Assembly: GCA_001599935.1 (NCBI GenBank)
Contig: BCIJ01000045.1
Span: 25,236 to 89,235, forward strand
From: Holtermannia corniformis
Taxonomy: Eukaryota; Basidiomycota; Tremellomycetes; Holtermanniales
Length of the DNA stretch: 64,000 bases
Reading direction: 5' to 3'
Under the pieces are notes generated by a model that was given only the letters and a program-made list of their open reading frames with translations, was not told the DNA's origin and ran no database searches. Positions 33,164 to 46,366 of the stretch are shown piece after piece. Position 1 is the first letter of the stretch; each line of letters opens with the position of its first letter. Position numbers and translations under genes: made by a program.

Positions 33164-34687
33164 CTACCAACGTTTCTCGAGTCCCTCGGGCAGCACGTAG
33201 TTTCCATCCTTGCGAATCTTGTCGAGGATCTGGCGGGATCAGCCCTGCCCGCAGTTGCAAACCTCAGACGCACCTCCATAAACATGGTCGACTCGGCGTG
33301 GGTGACCCTCGGGTTCTCAAGTTCTCCATCTATTCCAAGTCAGTCCAATCACTCGCGTGTCCACCGAGCAACTCACCGCGCAACGACCTCGCAACCGCAT
33401 CGGCCTCGTACATGAGCCCAAAGCCCTCAAAGTCGCGCTCGATCGTCTCGTCCTCTTGCCATTCCTGGGGTCGGACGCGGGGCTCGCCCTGGATCCGACG
33501 AATGGTAAAGGATGTCAAGCGAGAGAGGTTGTTGTTCAGGATAATTTCGCTGTAGGATTCAGCATGGGTTGGTGATCTGTGCATGCAACTCACCCCTTGG
33601 TGCCGGTGATGACAGCGCCTTGGCGTGAAGAGTTGTTGTATGCAAAGCTGGTTGTTCCTGAGGACGTCAGCTTATCATTGGCTCGTACGCTACCCACCCG
33701 TCGCAACCGCCCCCAGCTTGGGGAATGTCATGGTGACCGTCGTCGTCAGGTCCACACCGGTACGGCCTTTCAGCATGGTCCCTTGCACTGTCTCGGGCGG
33801 AGTGCGTTGGTTGTCTGGGTGGTGGAACAGCGCGAGGATGGCAGGGTTGATGATGTACGGCCCGAGGTCGTATGCCGGTCCCCCGGCGTACTGCAAGTTG
33901 AGCGTCCGGCCGGAATCGGGGTGTACTGCGCGTGTCAATCACGATCTTGAGGGAACCTCTCGACTGACCATCCTGGAACGACATGGAAAAGTCCGAGTGA
34001 ACCGACTTGAGATCGCCAATGACCTTTTCTTTGAACAGCTTGTCTTGCAACACGAAAGCGATCGGCAGGAAGCGCGTCCACATGGCTGCAGACGTCAGAC
34101 CGGCATGCGCCATTCCTTGCTACTGACCCTCCATGAGAAAGACCTTTTTCGTCTGCGCAAGCTTGACAAGGTCTTTCCATTCCGCCGCATTGAGTGTCAC
34201 GGGCTTCTCCGGCAAGACGTTCTTGCCGGCATCGAGGGCCGCCTTGGCATCGGTATAATGGGAGGTGTTGGGTGTGCCGATGTAGATGATGTCGACGTCC
34301 TGCACTGTTAGCGTGAGAGCTCACAAGTATGCAGTACACACCTTGTGGTTGAGCACCTCATCATAGCTGCCATACGCTTGCGGCTTGATGTCGGTCAGAC
34401 CGCGCTGTTGGCCCGTAGCACCCTTTGGTGTCCATTTCTGCGGTTGTCAGCGCCCACAGCTCCCTCGGATGCACGACGCACATCGATAAACTCTTGCGCC
34501 TTGGCCTTGTCGCGCGACCCGACTGCTACCACCGCGTGCGACACGTCTGTCACATCGTCCCGGATGCGCGAAATGTCCTTGACGAACTCGGACGAGATCC
34601 AGCCAGCGCCAATGATGCTACGACCATCAGCGATACCGAGAGCGTACAGCGTTACGATACATACCCCCACTTTGCTACAAACGACAT
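33164..34687 (-). CDS. Gfo/Idh/MocA-family NAD(P)-dependent oxidoreductase
   Basis: Sugar/diol dehydrogenase of the dimeric dihydrodiol dehydrogenase / NADP D-xylose dehydrogenase type. The ATG ends at 34687. A very short first exon (MSFVAKWG) splices into IIGAGWISSEFVKDIS, the Rossmann GxGxx(S) motif, then SHAVVAVGSRDKAKAQEFID. DVDIIYIGTPNTSHYTDAKA, LDAGKNVLPEKPVTLNAAEW (EKP motif) and MWTRFLPIAFVLQDKL follow, then the C-terminal substrate half: GGPAYDLGPYIINPAILALF (D-x-G-x-Y) and TGVDLTTTVTMTFPKLGAV. It ends ..FMEILDKIRKDGNYVLPEGL..-stop at 33164. About nine small exons. Exact substrate unknown. Its stop codon is 13 bp before the ATG I use for the kinase-like gene on the same strand. Confidence 0.87.
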
Positions 34688-34943
34688 GGTTGTTGGAGCA
34701 GCGGACCACTCGGCGCCGACGCTTGCTAATAAAGCGTCTCGAGCGGTTCGTTGTCGGAGAAACACAGCTCGGGCTCGTTTCGGCCCGAAGGTGAACAGTC
34801 AGCTGACCGCCTGCGGGTGGAACAATACAACGATGCATGCTGATCTACAAGTCAATATCCGTGGCCGCGTCTTTGACGACTCACGCCAGAAAGATAGTAA
34901 TTGAGTTCAGTCGGCTTCGAGCGATGGATGGCCAACTGGCGCC

Positions 34944-36770
34944 TCAGTCCTCCATCATCGCTTCGGAATCCTCTCGGTCTCTGCGCGCACTCGGGGCCGG
35001 TACGAAGCCGGTCCCATTCGGTGCAGCTGATCCCGCACCGAGACTAAGCAGTCCAAGTCCGCCGAGCGCCGGCGGTGCTTGGACATGCGCCATGATCTCA
35101 TTGCCACCAGCCAAGCCCATGCCACTGCCAGACCGCCCGGCTCCGGCACTTGACGACAGAGCTGGACTTGCTGCGCGTGATCTTGCTATTGGGCGCTGAT
35201 AAGGGTGGAATGAGGCATTGCCTGATGTCGAGAGTGCTGAAAAAGCGTGGAAGGATTGGCGTGGGGAAGCGGGGATTGGAATGGACGCGGACACTTTGGA
35301 GGGTGACATTGGGTGATGGCTTGATAGAGATGGGGAAGAGCCGCGTGAGCGTTTGTATGGATCAAAGCGGTCATCTTGGGCTGCGCAGTGTGAGCGTGAT
35401 CCACTGTGGCGACGTACTCACCCTTTCGCTTGCCAGGTCGGACCGAGCTGGCGACGGGCGATTCGCGCCATTGCATACCCGGGCTGCCAATCTGCAGTGC
35501 GCTCGGCGAGCCGTACATCATCTGAGAACTGTCAGCCCAATTGTCGACTACACAGCGCGCACGGGTGCTTGATCGGCGCCGACTGACCTCTTGCTTTTCA
35601 ACCACCGGACTGCCAATGGGCGTACTCATGCCCAAGCCGCCAAACCCGCCGAGCGCTCCCAGCGCCACACTGCCTCTGGCCGTCCTGACCGCACCGTTAC
35701 TTGATATTGGACGACCGGCCAGCTCGCCAAGTCCCGGCGTCGTCGCGAGTGCCATGGCTTCATCATCGTCTTCGTCGCTTGAATCGCTGCGCCAGCGCGA
35801 GCCATCCAGCTTGCGTGTCCGCGTCCATGCTGCATCTTCTTCGTCGTCTTCTGCATCAACAGACTCGGGAAAGCGGCCGCGGACAGAGCGCGGGGCGCGG
35901 GGAGTGAGAGGGAGAGCGGACGGGTGAGAGAGGAGAAGGCGCTGAAGCCGAGCTTCAGATTGGATTTCGTGTTCTTTCGGGTTGTTCTCGGATATGAGGG
36001 TTGCGAGAAGTGGCGGTGGGAGTGGCCGGACCTGTCGATGTCAGCTGCGACCGGGATGTAGCTGACAAGCGTACCCCACTGCCAGGTAGCTCGCGCATCT
36101 TGCCTTTGCCTTTCCAGAGCTTGCTGAGCGGCGTGCCAGCACCACCACTTTCTATCCCGCTCCCGCTCCCACTGGCATTGTCCATTTCCATCCCAATCGG
36201 CGATGAGCTGCCCGAGCCAGTACTCTGCCGACTCGGTGGCGGCGGGGTGCAGGTCGACAGCGTGTCTATCGGCGGTGGGGCAGACGAGACTCTGCGAAGC
36301 GTCGGAGAAGGCGAAAGGTGGGTCGCCCAGCGCGGTTGAGGCGCAAAAGGCGACTTTGACGACGAAGGGTCGACAATCTCGTCCTGAGCGTCGGTCGATC
36401 CCGTACTGCCAAAGCTCGTCGGTCGAGTTTGGGCCACACTGAGCATACTCGGTCGCCGTAGTTTTGGCTTGGCGTTGCCAACAGCTGCATGAAGAGGATA
36501 GGCTGTCTCTAGCAGTTGCTGTTCAGGACTGCGCTGGGGTGTTGGCGTATTCAAAGTCGGATGCGCGGGTGTGTTCGCAAGGTTGAAAGCGTCGAGCGTG
36601 GCGGGGAACCTGCATGCACTGGGGCCTGCTTGAGGATAGGATCTTGAAGCTGACGATAACAGCGACGTGAATGGGCTCGGACTCGGCGTGGTCCCATTGC
36701 GAGACGGCGGCGGGGAAGCCATCATCTCGTCTTGGTCCGTTGTCGACCCTCGGCCGTCGTGAGAAGACAT
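34944..36770 (-). CDS. unknown large disordered, probably nuclear, protein
   Basis: Not recognised. The ATG ends at 36770 (MSSHDGRGSTTDQDE), but the same frame is open further upstream without an ATG, so a missed 5' exon is possible. Exon 1 is Ser/Pro/Thr-rich with many SP/TP sites. After a phase-0 intron comes the only helical, conserved-looking block: VRPLPPLLATLISENNPKEH, EIQSEARLQRLLLSHPSALP, LTPRAPRSVRGRFP, then an acidic Ser/Asp/Glu patch. Later exons give EKQE | MMYGSPSALQIGSPGMQW and a basic motif GKRKAQDDRFDPYKRSRGSS followed by Ser/Pro/Gly-rich sequence, ending EDSEAMMED. KRKA-DDRFDPYKR looks like a nuclear-localisation or binding motif. A phospho-regulated transcription or cell-cycle factor is plausible but unproven. 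Confidence 0.65.
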
Positions 36771-37296
36771 GACTGGGTTGTTCCACCCGTCCCGGCGTCC
36801 TTTTGCGTCCTTTGTGAGGCCGGTCAAGGGTGAGGATAGCGGTGTGAGATGCTCAAAGCCGTGGGATCTTGCTGGATCGGTGGGAGGTGCATGAAGGGAT
36901 CGAGGGGGTGGTCGGGGTGATCATGGTTCGATAGTCGATAGGTAAACTGCCTCTCGGGAGTCCTGCGACGCCTCCTCGGCTCTCCTGCAGCCTGTGAATG
37001 TCTTGATATGCGCTGGGGATGCTACAGGCGCTCATCCTGCTGATAGCATACAAAGAGGGGTGCAGCGTTTGTTAGTCGCGCGATGGGGGTGTTATGTCTG
37101 GCACCCGCGAGCCTATATGCAGCAAGTGCAGGCCTGCTGGCTAACCGGGATGATTGCCGTCGCGGACCGGTTGCTCGTGACGGGTCAACGCCGAGGATGC
37201 CGCAAGGTGGACAAGCCAGCGGCCCTGCTATACTTGACATCGCGGGCTGGTCGAAGTGGGTGACCACGGCTCGATCTCACATCTTGTCTATACACC
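36771..37296. other. divergent intergenic region
   Basis: About 530 bp between the unknown nuclear-type gene and the double dehydrogenase. Its left 200 bp keep an open minus-strand frame (possible extra N-terminus, HLTPLSSPLTGLTKDAKG) but lack an ATG. Otherwise no feature was seen. Confidence 0.45.
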
Positions 37297-39608
37297 ATGT
37301 CAATCCCCCCACAAAAGCTCGCGTTTGCTGGCCTCGGCGCCATGGGCAGCGGCATGGTCGCGGTGCGTTGGCTGCATGGTGCGGATGCTGCACGAGCCGC
37401 GGCTGATGCGCGCACAGGCCCTGCTGTCTCAGCGATACTCTGTACAGGTGTATGATGTGTATGCGCCGTCAGTCGCCAAAGCGGTGGCGCTAGGCGGTGT
37501 GGCCAAGACGACTCCAGCAGAGGTCGTAGCCGGTGCCGACGTTGTCCTGCTCATGGTCGTCAATGCGGTCCAGGTTGACGATTTCCTGTTCTCTGCCGGC
37601 GCGGCAGATGGTGCGTGCTTGATGAGTGGTGGCGACGAGTGGCGGCTGACTGTGGCACAGCGTTGAAGCAAGGCGCGGCCGTCATCGTCTTTTCAACCGT
37701 CTCTCCGTCATATGTGCGCCAGCTCGAGCAGCGTCTCGATGCACTCGGCAAGGACATCAAGGTGGGTTGTATCACTACCCGCGTGTCACCGTCTGACCAC
37801 TCAGCTCGTTGATGCGCCCGTATCCGGTGGCGTGGTCAAGGCCGCCGCTGGCTCTCTGAGCGTCATGGCGTCCGGCCGACCAGCCGCTCTCGAACACACA
37901 TGGCAAGTGCTCGAAGCGTTGACGGTCAAAAAGGTGCCAGGAGAGGGCAAACTGTTCAAGGCGGGCGAGCAGGTCGGGCTCGCGGGTGACTTCAAGATGG
38001 TCAATCAGCTGCTGGCGTGAGTCGGGCGCTTTGTCGCATACGACTGACACCACTAGGGCGGTGCATATTGCCGCGGCTGCGTGAGTGGTGCACTCCGCTG
38101 GGCTGATGTCAACTGACCATCTCAGCGAGGCCATGTCGCTCGCGGCCACGGCCGGACTCAAGCCCTCGCAAGTGTATCAAATCGTCAGGCAATCAACTGG
38201 CAACAGCTGGATGTGTACGTTCCTTTGCTCCCGCCAAACCCCAGCAGCTCACCTTCTCAGTCGAGAACCGCGTCCCGTGGATCCTCGAAGACAATGGGCT
38301 CCCGAAATCAGCAATGACCATCATCAACAAGGACATCGGGATCGTCATGGACGAAGCGCGTACGCTCTCCTTCCGCGCCCCACTGGCCAGCACGGCCGAG
38401 CAAGTGTACACAATCGGCCTCGGAGCCGGGATCGGGTCGGAGGATGACTCGAACATTGCCAAGATCTGGGAGCGGTTTGGCGGGGTACCAATTGCGGTGT
38501 CGCGTAACCCAGCGGAACAGGCTGCCGGGCAGGTAAAGGAGATTCAAGACGGTCCCAAGCCTAAGCGGGTATTGGTTCTAGGTCTAGGCAAGATTGGGAC
38601 GCCGATGGCGCTTGTGCTGGGACAAGCTGGGATCGAGACGGTCGGGTGCCAGCGTGGTTCGACGGCGTTTGCGAAAGCTGGTGGCACAGTCGTAACAGAT
38701 TTGGCCGACGCTGCGAGTGGCGCCGACGTCGTGTTGATCGTCGTCAAGGATGAGGCGCAGGTCGAGGAAGCACTGTTTGGCGAGCACGGTGTGGCAAGTT
38801 GTGAGTTGCTATGCTCGCCGCAGGCATGTGCTGTACTGACATGTCGCGCAACAGCACTGCCAACCGGCGCCGTCGTCATCATCGCATCGACCATCGCACC
38901 ATCTGCTGCCGTTGCGTTTGTATCCCGCCTCGCAGCACTCGACAAGAGTCTCGAGCTCGTCGATGCGCCGATTTCCGGAGGCGTAGGGCGTGCCGCAAAG
39001 GGCGATCTGACCATCATGGCGTCTGGTCCGGTCACAGCGCTCAGTCGAGCATGGCCAGTACTGAAAGCGCTGAGCGGCAAGCTCGGCAAGCAGCAGCTGC
39101 ACCACATCGGTACGTTTGTTTGCCGAAGGCTGCTGCCGATAGCTAATGCGAACCGCAGCCGGCGGCGTCGGCAAGGGATTGACAGTCAAGCTCGTGAACC
39201 AACTTCTTGTCGGAATCCACGTCGTCTCGACTGCTGAAGCCTTGACGCTCGCTGCTAGGAAGCAGATGGACCTGCGGAGTGTGTTCGACGTGATTGAGAC
39301 GGCGGCGGGAGGTTCATGGGTCTGGAACGATCGTCAGTGGCGCCACGTCCCTCACGTCGCAGTGCTGATCACGCCTAGGCGCTCCACGCATGCTGCAAGG
39401 GTCCAGCGGACAGCTCGCGCCGCACACCAACGTACTCAAAGACCTCGAGATCATCCTCAAAGAGGCCAAAGCGCTCAAAGTGCCACTGTTCCTCGGTGCC
39501 GTCGCGCAACAAGTCTTCACCGAAGCGAAGAATGCAGGCTACGGCGGGGATGACTGTGGGATCGCCAGGCTGTGGGAGGGTGCTGGGATCAGCGTTGTGC
39601 GTGATTAG
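37297..39608 (+). CDS. tandem-duplicated beta-hydroxyacid dehydrogenase (two HIBADH/6PGDH-like modules)
   Basis: One gene encodes two complete 3-hydroxyisobutyrate-dehydrogenase-type modules. Module 1: LAFAGLGAMGSGMVA (GxGxxG), GADVVLLMVVNAVQ, LVDAPVSGGVVKAAAGS, GLAGDFKMVNQLLA (catalytic Lys, Asn) and GLKPSQVYQIVRQSTGNSWM. Module 2 starts after a short linker at about 38560: KRVLVLGLGKIGTPMALVLG, GADVVLIVVKDEAQ, LVDAPISGGVGRAAKGDLTI, GKGLTVKLVNQLLVG and MDLRSVFDVIETAAGGSWVW, ending IARLWEGAGISVVRD. Both modules keep the cofactor loop, the substrate motif DAPxSGG and the catalytic Lys. Substrates in this family include threonate, tartronate semialdehyde and hydroxyisobutyrate; which applies is unknown. 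Larger fungal proteins fuse such a pair to DUF1537 and aldolase domains; here the protein stops after module 2. Introns are short. Confidence 0.87.
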
Positions 39609-39856
39609 GTCGCCCATGTAGCGACTCGCCGTGTAATCGAGGAGAAAGGAGTGCCACAGTCGAGTCGATTACGTAATCACACCAGCTTGAACCGTCTCAT
39701 CTTGCCATCCTGTCCGTGTTGGCCACTGGCAACGACGAGCTCTGAGCGGATAGTCAGCAGCACCGGCATCGGCAGACACAGTACAGAACACTGTAGTGTA
39801 CACTCGGCGTACCCATCCAAGGCAGTCTCGGCAACCACAAGAGTAAACCCCTCACC

Positions 39857-41893
39857 ATGTCGTCTCGTAAGAAGGTCCTCCTCAAGGTCCGTGACTGCCA
39901 TCCGTGCTTTCCACCATGTGACTGACCTCGCGATGTACAGGTCATCATCCTCGGCGACTCTGGGTGCGCTCATCGTACTATCATTTTCCACCAAGCTGAC
40001 CTCGATAGCGTTGGCAAGACGTCGCTCATGAACCAATACGTCAACAAGCGGTTCTCAAACCAGTACAAGGCGACAATCGGTGCGTCACTATACTTGCGGA
40101 CAGCAGGCCGCTGCCTCTATATGTATATGGGTGCTCATTCCCGCAGGTGCCGACTTTCTAACCCGCGAACTCGTCGTCGATGACCGCGTCGTCACTATGC
40201 AGGTGAGCCCTTTCCCCCTCTCTTACACCTTGGCATCCAGCTGACGTTCCAAAGCTGTGGGACACGGCTGGTCAAGAACGCTTCCAATCGCTCGGTGTCG
40301 CTTTCTACCGTGGGGCAGACTGCTGCGTCTTGGTCTACGACGTCAACTCGAGCAAGAGCTTTGAGGCGCTCGATGGTTGGAGGGACGAGTTCTTGATCCA
40401 GGTGAGTGAGCAAGGTCAAGGCGGGCTCGATGGGCGGAAACGAGCTCGACTTGAGGGTACGAGTTTGGCCGCCAGTGCAACTGCTGTCAGCTGGCTGCAT
40501 CCGGGTTTGCGACTTGTTTGTCTTGACGTCCTGTCGTCCTACACGCAGACACTGCCTTCCATGTCAGTAGGGGCTGGGCGTTCTGAATGTTGGGTTCTAT
40601 ATCTCTAGGGGGCGGATTTGCCAGCCAACGCGGCTGGAGTAATTCCTTGCCCTGCCGTCCCTTTCGATACACGATTGGGGAGCCTTTACGACCCGAGAAA
40701 CCTGCTGCGTGGTCGTCTGTCACGGGGCTTGTTCCATTCGTCATTTGCGATTTGACGAGCGCCATGTTCAGACGACCGAGTTACTGTCTTGTTACTGAGT
40801 CGCATGTCAATGATGCTGCTGCGGCAGCGTGTCGATGCACGACGCCGGTCTTCTACAGCAACTCAGCTACTCGCTCAGAGTACGTGGCCCTCTCGGGTAA
40901 AGCGGTGTACAGTGCCAGGCCTCATCAGATGCGGGATGATGCAAGCACACAGTTGGGATGGACCAGTCAGTGCTCAACGCTTTCCTCGGCCGCGGGAACG
41001 CGATTGGTCCCTCAATGCTGTAGGGCCGTGATCATCTTGTACATCAACAACTCAGGTTTTTGCAGCTTTATCTTGCTTGGTCTTGCTTGCTGTCTCGAGC
41101 TTTCACATGAGCTCGTGACAGAGGTTGCGCAAGCTAGCCAGATCAGCCTCGAAGCTTGCATCTAAGAGCTAAGCGCTTGGGCCGATACCATAAACCGTGC
41201 GATCGACGATGCTGCACCAGGACACATGCTATTTAGTTAAGCCTCTTATCTGCGGTATTTGCCGATGATCAACCCCTACTGTCATCTCTGACTGCCGCCG
41301 GTGTAACATTTGTGCACAAGCATTGTCAGGCGCACAGCGGCGATACCTTGTTACGATGCTTTGCTAGCCCGCCCTCCTAGGACCACTCTACTCGTCATTA
41401 GCTTCGTGCGGCTAAAAAGCAGTCTTGGGCGCACGAGATCTGGTTGCGCCGATCTTGCTGCCTTCCGCCTTCGCCCTCACTCAATTCATGGCCCATGCTA
41501 ACACTTGCAGGCCTCCCCACACGACGCCGAGAACTTCCCTTTCGTCGTACTAGGCAACAAGATTGACATGGAGGAGTCCAAACGCATGGTGCGTTGCTAG
41601 GCTGCCCGTCCCACCCCAGCTCACACCCACACAGGTCTCGCAAAAGCGAGCCATGACTTGGTGCCAGTCCAAGGGCAACATTCCCTACTTTGAGACGTCG
41701 GCCAAGGAAGCGATCAATGTCGAGCAGGCGTTCCAGACGATTGCCAAGAATGCACTGCAACAAGAGGCCGAGGTGGAGCTGTGAGTGGAACGCGTTCGGA
41801 CAGGATCGAGCTGACTTGCGCAGCTACGCCGACTACCCAGACCCCATCAGGATCGACTCGGAGAGCTCGCAGAACTATGGCTGCAACTGCTAG
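39857..41893 (+). CDS. YPT7: Rab7-family GTPase Ypt7
   Basis: Late endosome/vacuole fusion GTPase of about 206 residues. [20 protein letters not shown] has the P-loop, and [20 protein letters not shown] is the Rab7 effector loop with its Thr. [20 protein letters not shown] is switch [13 protein letters not shown] holds the NKxD motif, and [16 protein letters not shown] has the SAK motif. The C-terminus is ...SSQNYGCNC, a CxC double geranylgeranylation site. ATG 39857 opens [10 protein letters not shown]. Introns are short except one: after FLIQ (40401) a 1,109-nt intron runs to 41510 before [17 protein letters not shown]. Both its borders are canonical (GTGAGT...CTAACACTTGCAG). The downstream gene starts 70 bp after the stop. 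Confidence 0.95.
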
Positions 41894-41963
41894 CCTGTCC
41901 GCTCCTCTCTTCCTCTCTGACCTCTGTCCTGCGCCTGCCGTGTAATTTTGATATTGTGATGCG

Positions 41964-43863
41964 ATGGATCTGCTAGACGAGATGATCAAGTGGCCACTGG
42001 ACGCGTCGGAAAAGAAGTCGACAAGTTCAGAGCTGGTGTCAACGACCACAACCATGGCAACTGCTCTGATGCACGCCGTATCAGAGTTGAGCATCAATGG
42101 GCACGGCGAGCGTGCAGACGCTGGGCCAAGCAGAGCGAGGGAAGCAGACGACGCAAGCAGTGAAGCATCAGACGAGATCCTCGGTGTCGTTCACGGTTCG
42201 CCCTCTTCCAAGTCTGGCCAGTCTCGGCTGACACCTCACAGTCGAGGTCCGGCTTAAAGCCAAGTCTATCCTACGGTTCGAGACGATCCGCCAGACCGTC
42301 CAAGTGTACCTCAACGAGCAGTTTACTCGGGTCGAAGTCGGTGCCGAGCTCGAAGGCTGGCGTGAGATCGGGCTGCTCGAACGCGAGTGCGAGCGTGTGA
42401 GCGTGGCCGACTGCTGTGAGTGCAATGCCGGGCTACAGAAGCCACAGAGCGACTGACAGCTCAGCACTCGATGAGCAATACCCTTCACTTGATACTCTCG
42501 ACGTCCAGATCCATGTGTACCAGACGGCGGCTCAGACGGCACTCGAGGAGTTTTCGGCTACCGTGGAGGGTGCGGGCCGCTCGTGCGTGCTCATAGCAGT
42601 GCTGACGGAGCAGACGACGACGAGGATGAGCAGGTCATGGCGGCAAGCGTAAGGGAGCTGCCGTCGCGCGAGCTTGACGGCCTTTGGGCCAAGTGGGTTC
42701 GCAATCTTGCCGCTGTCCTGCACTGACACCCACAGCTTGATCTACCCAGACGATATCAAAGCCCGGCTGCTCAACTACATCTACTCGACGCTGCTCTTCT
42801 CGGACGCCGAGGTGGATTTCGATGTCATCACTTGGAACCGGTGAGTGCGGTTGTCTTCAAGCCAGCCATGTTGACCATCCCAGTGTCGTGTTACTCCATG
42901 GTCCACCTGGGACCGGCAAGACGAGTCTGTGTCGTGCTCTTGCCCAGAAACTTGCGATCCGGCTCTCAGATCGGTAGGTCCGCTGCTGGCTCTGACCACA
43001 TTGGCTGACGTGCAGCTACACACACGGCAAGATTGTCGAGATCAACTCGCACTCGCTCTTCTCGAAATGGTTCTCCGAGTCGGGCAAGCTCGTCCAAAAG
43101 CTGTTTGCGACCGTGACAGACATGGTCGAGGATGAGAGCGGGTTTGTCGTCGTGCTCATGGGTGGGTGCTTTGGGGTCCGTGAGCTTGGCTGATGAGTTT
43201 AGACGAGGTCGAGAGCTTGACGGCGGCTCGCGCGGGTGCCATGTCGGGCTCTGAACCGTCTGATGCTCTGCGGGTCGTGAACGCGCTTCTCACGCAGCTC
43301 GACAAGCTCAAGCACCGCAAGAATGTACTCGTCATGGCCACTTCGAACATTGCGCAGGCGATTGGTGGGTCGCCGTGACGCATTGATCTCGGCTGACAGC
43401 GCAGACTCGGCGTTTGTCGATCGAGCCGATATCAAACAGTACATTGGACTGCCACCGCCTGAAGCCGTCTACTGGATCCTCAAGGGTTGCTTGAGCGAGT
43501 TGATGCGTGCGGGCCTTGTCGATCCGGTCGAGCTGCAGAGCTGGAAAGAGGTCGAGAGCGCTGCTATCGACTCTGAGGGTCGCTCGCTCAAGGCGTCAAG
43601 AGACTTGGTCAGGCTTGCCGAGGGATGCCAGGTGGGTGCGACGGTGTGCGTGACCAACGCTGACTCTCCAGGGCATGTCTGGCCGCACTCTGCGCCGTCT
43701 GCCAGTGCTCGCGCACGCACGCTACATCGGCCTGCACTCGCACGCCTCGTCTCGCGCCAGCAAGCGTGTCGAGACGTGGATCGAGGCCATGGCCAGAGTT
43801 CGCACAGACGAAGGCGAACAGCTGGGCAAGATTGAAGACCTCGTTGCTACCGGCCGTGTGTGA
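41964..43863 (+). CDS. PCH2: Pch2/TRIP13 AAA+ ATPase
   Basis: HORMA-domain remodelling ATPase, acting in the meiotic pachytene checkpoint and/or spindle checkpoint silencing. The N-terminal domain reads [39 protein letters not shown], then [20 protein letters not shown], the TRIP13-specific (W)..LiY...IK..LL block. The AAA module has [20 protein letters not shown] (Walker A), [33 protein letters not shown] (Walker B), [41 protein letters not shown] (arginine-finger region) and [15 protein letters not shown] (sensor 2). The start ATG 41964 is in frame with [13 protein letters not shown]. The 5' leader can be at most 70 bp from the Ypt7 stop, so promoter and Ypt7 3' UTR must overlap. Confidence 0.93.
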
Positions 43864-46360
<2,497 letters not shown>

Positions 46361-46366
46361 CATGCA

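Noticed and set aside
40587..41165. 192-codon ATG ORF inside the YPT7 intron as a nested gene.
   Set aside because: No recognisable domain, no splice pattern of its own; an ORF of this size is expected by chance in GC-rich DNA. Mentioned only as a finding about the intron.
41255..41320. Possible C/D-box snoRNA in the long YPT7 intron (CGATGATC ... CTGA).
   Set aside because: Only about 30 nt separate the boxes, box C is imperfect and there is no terminal stem; too weak to annotate.
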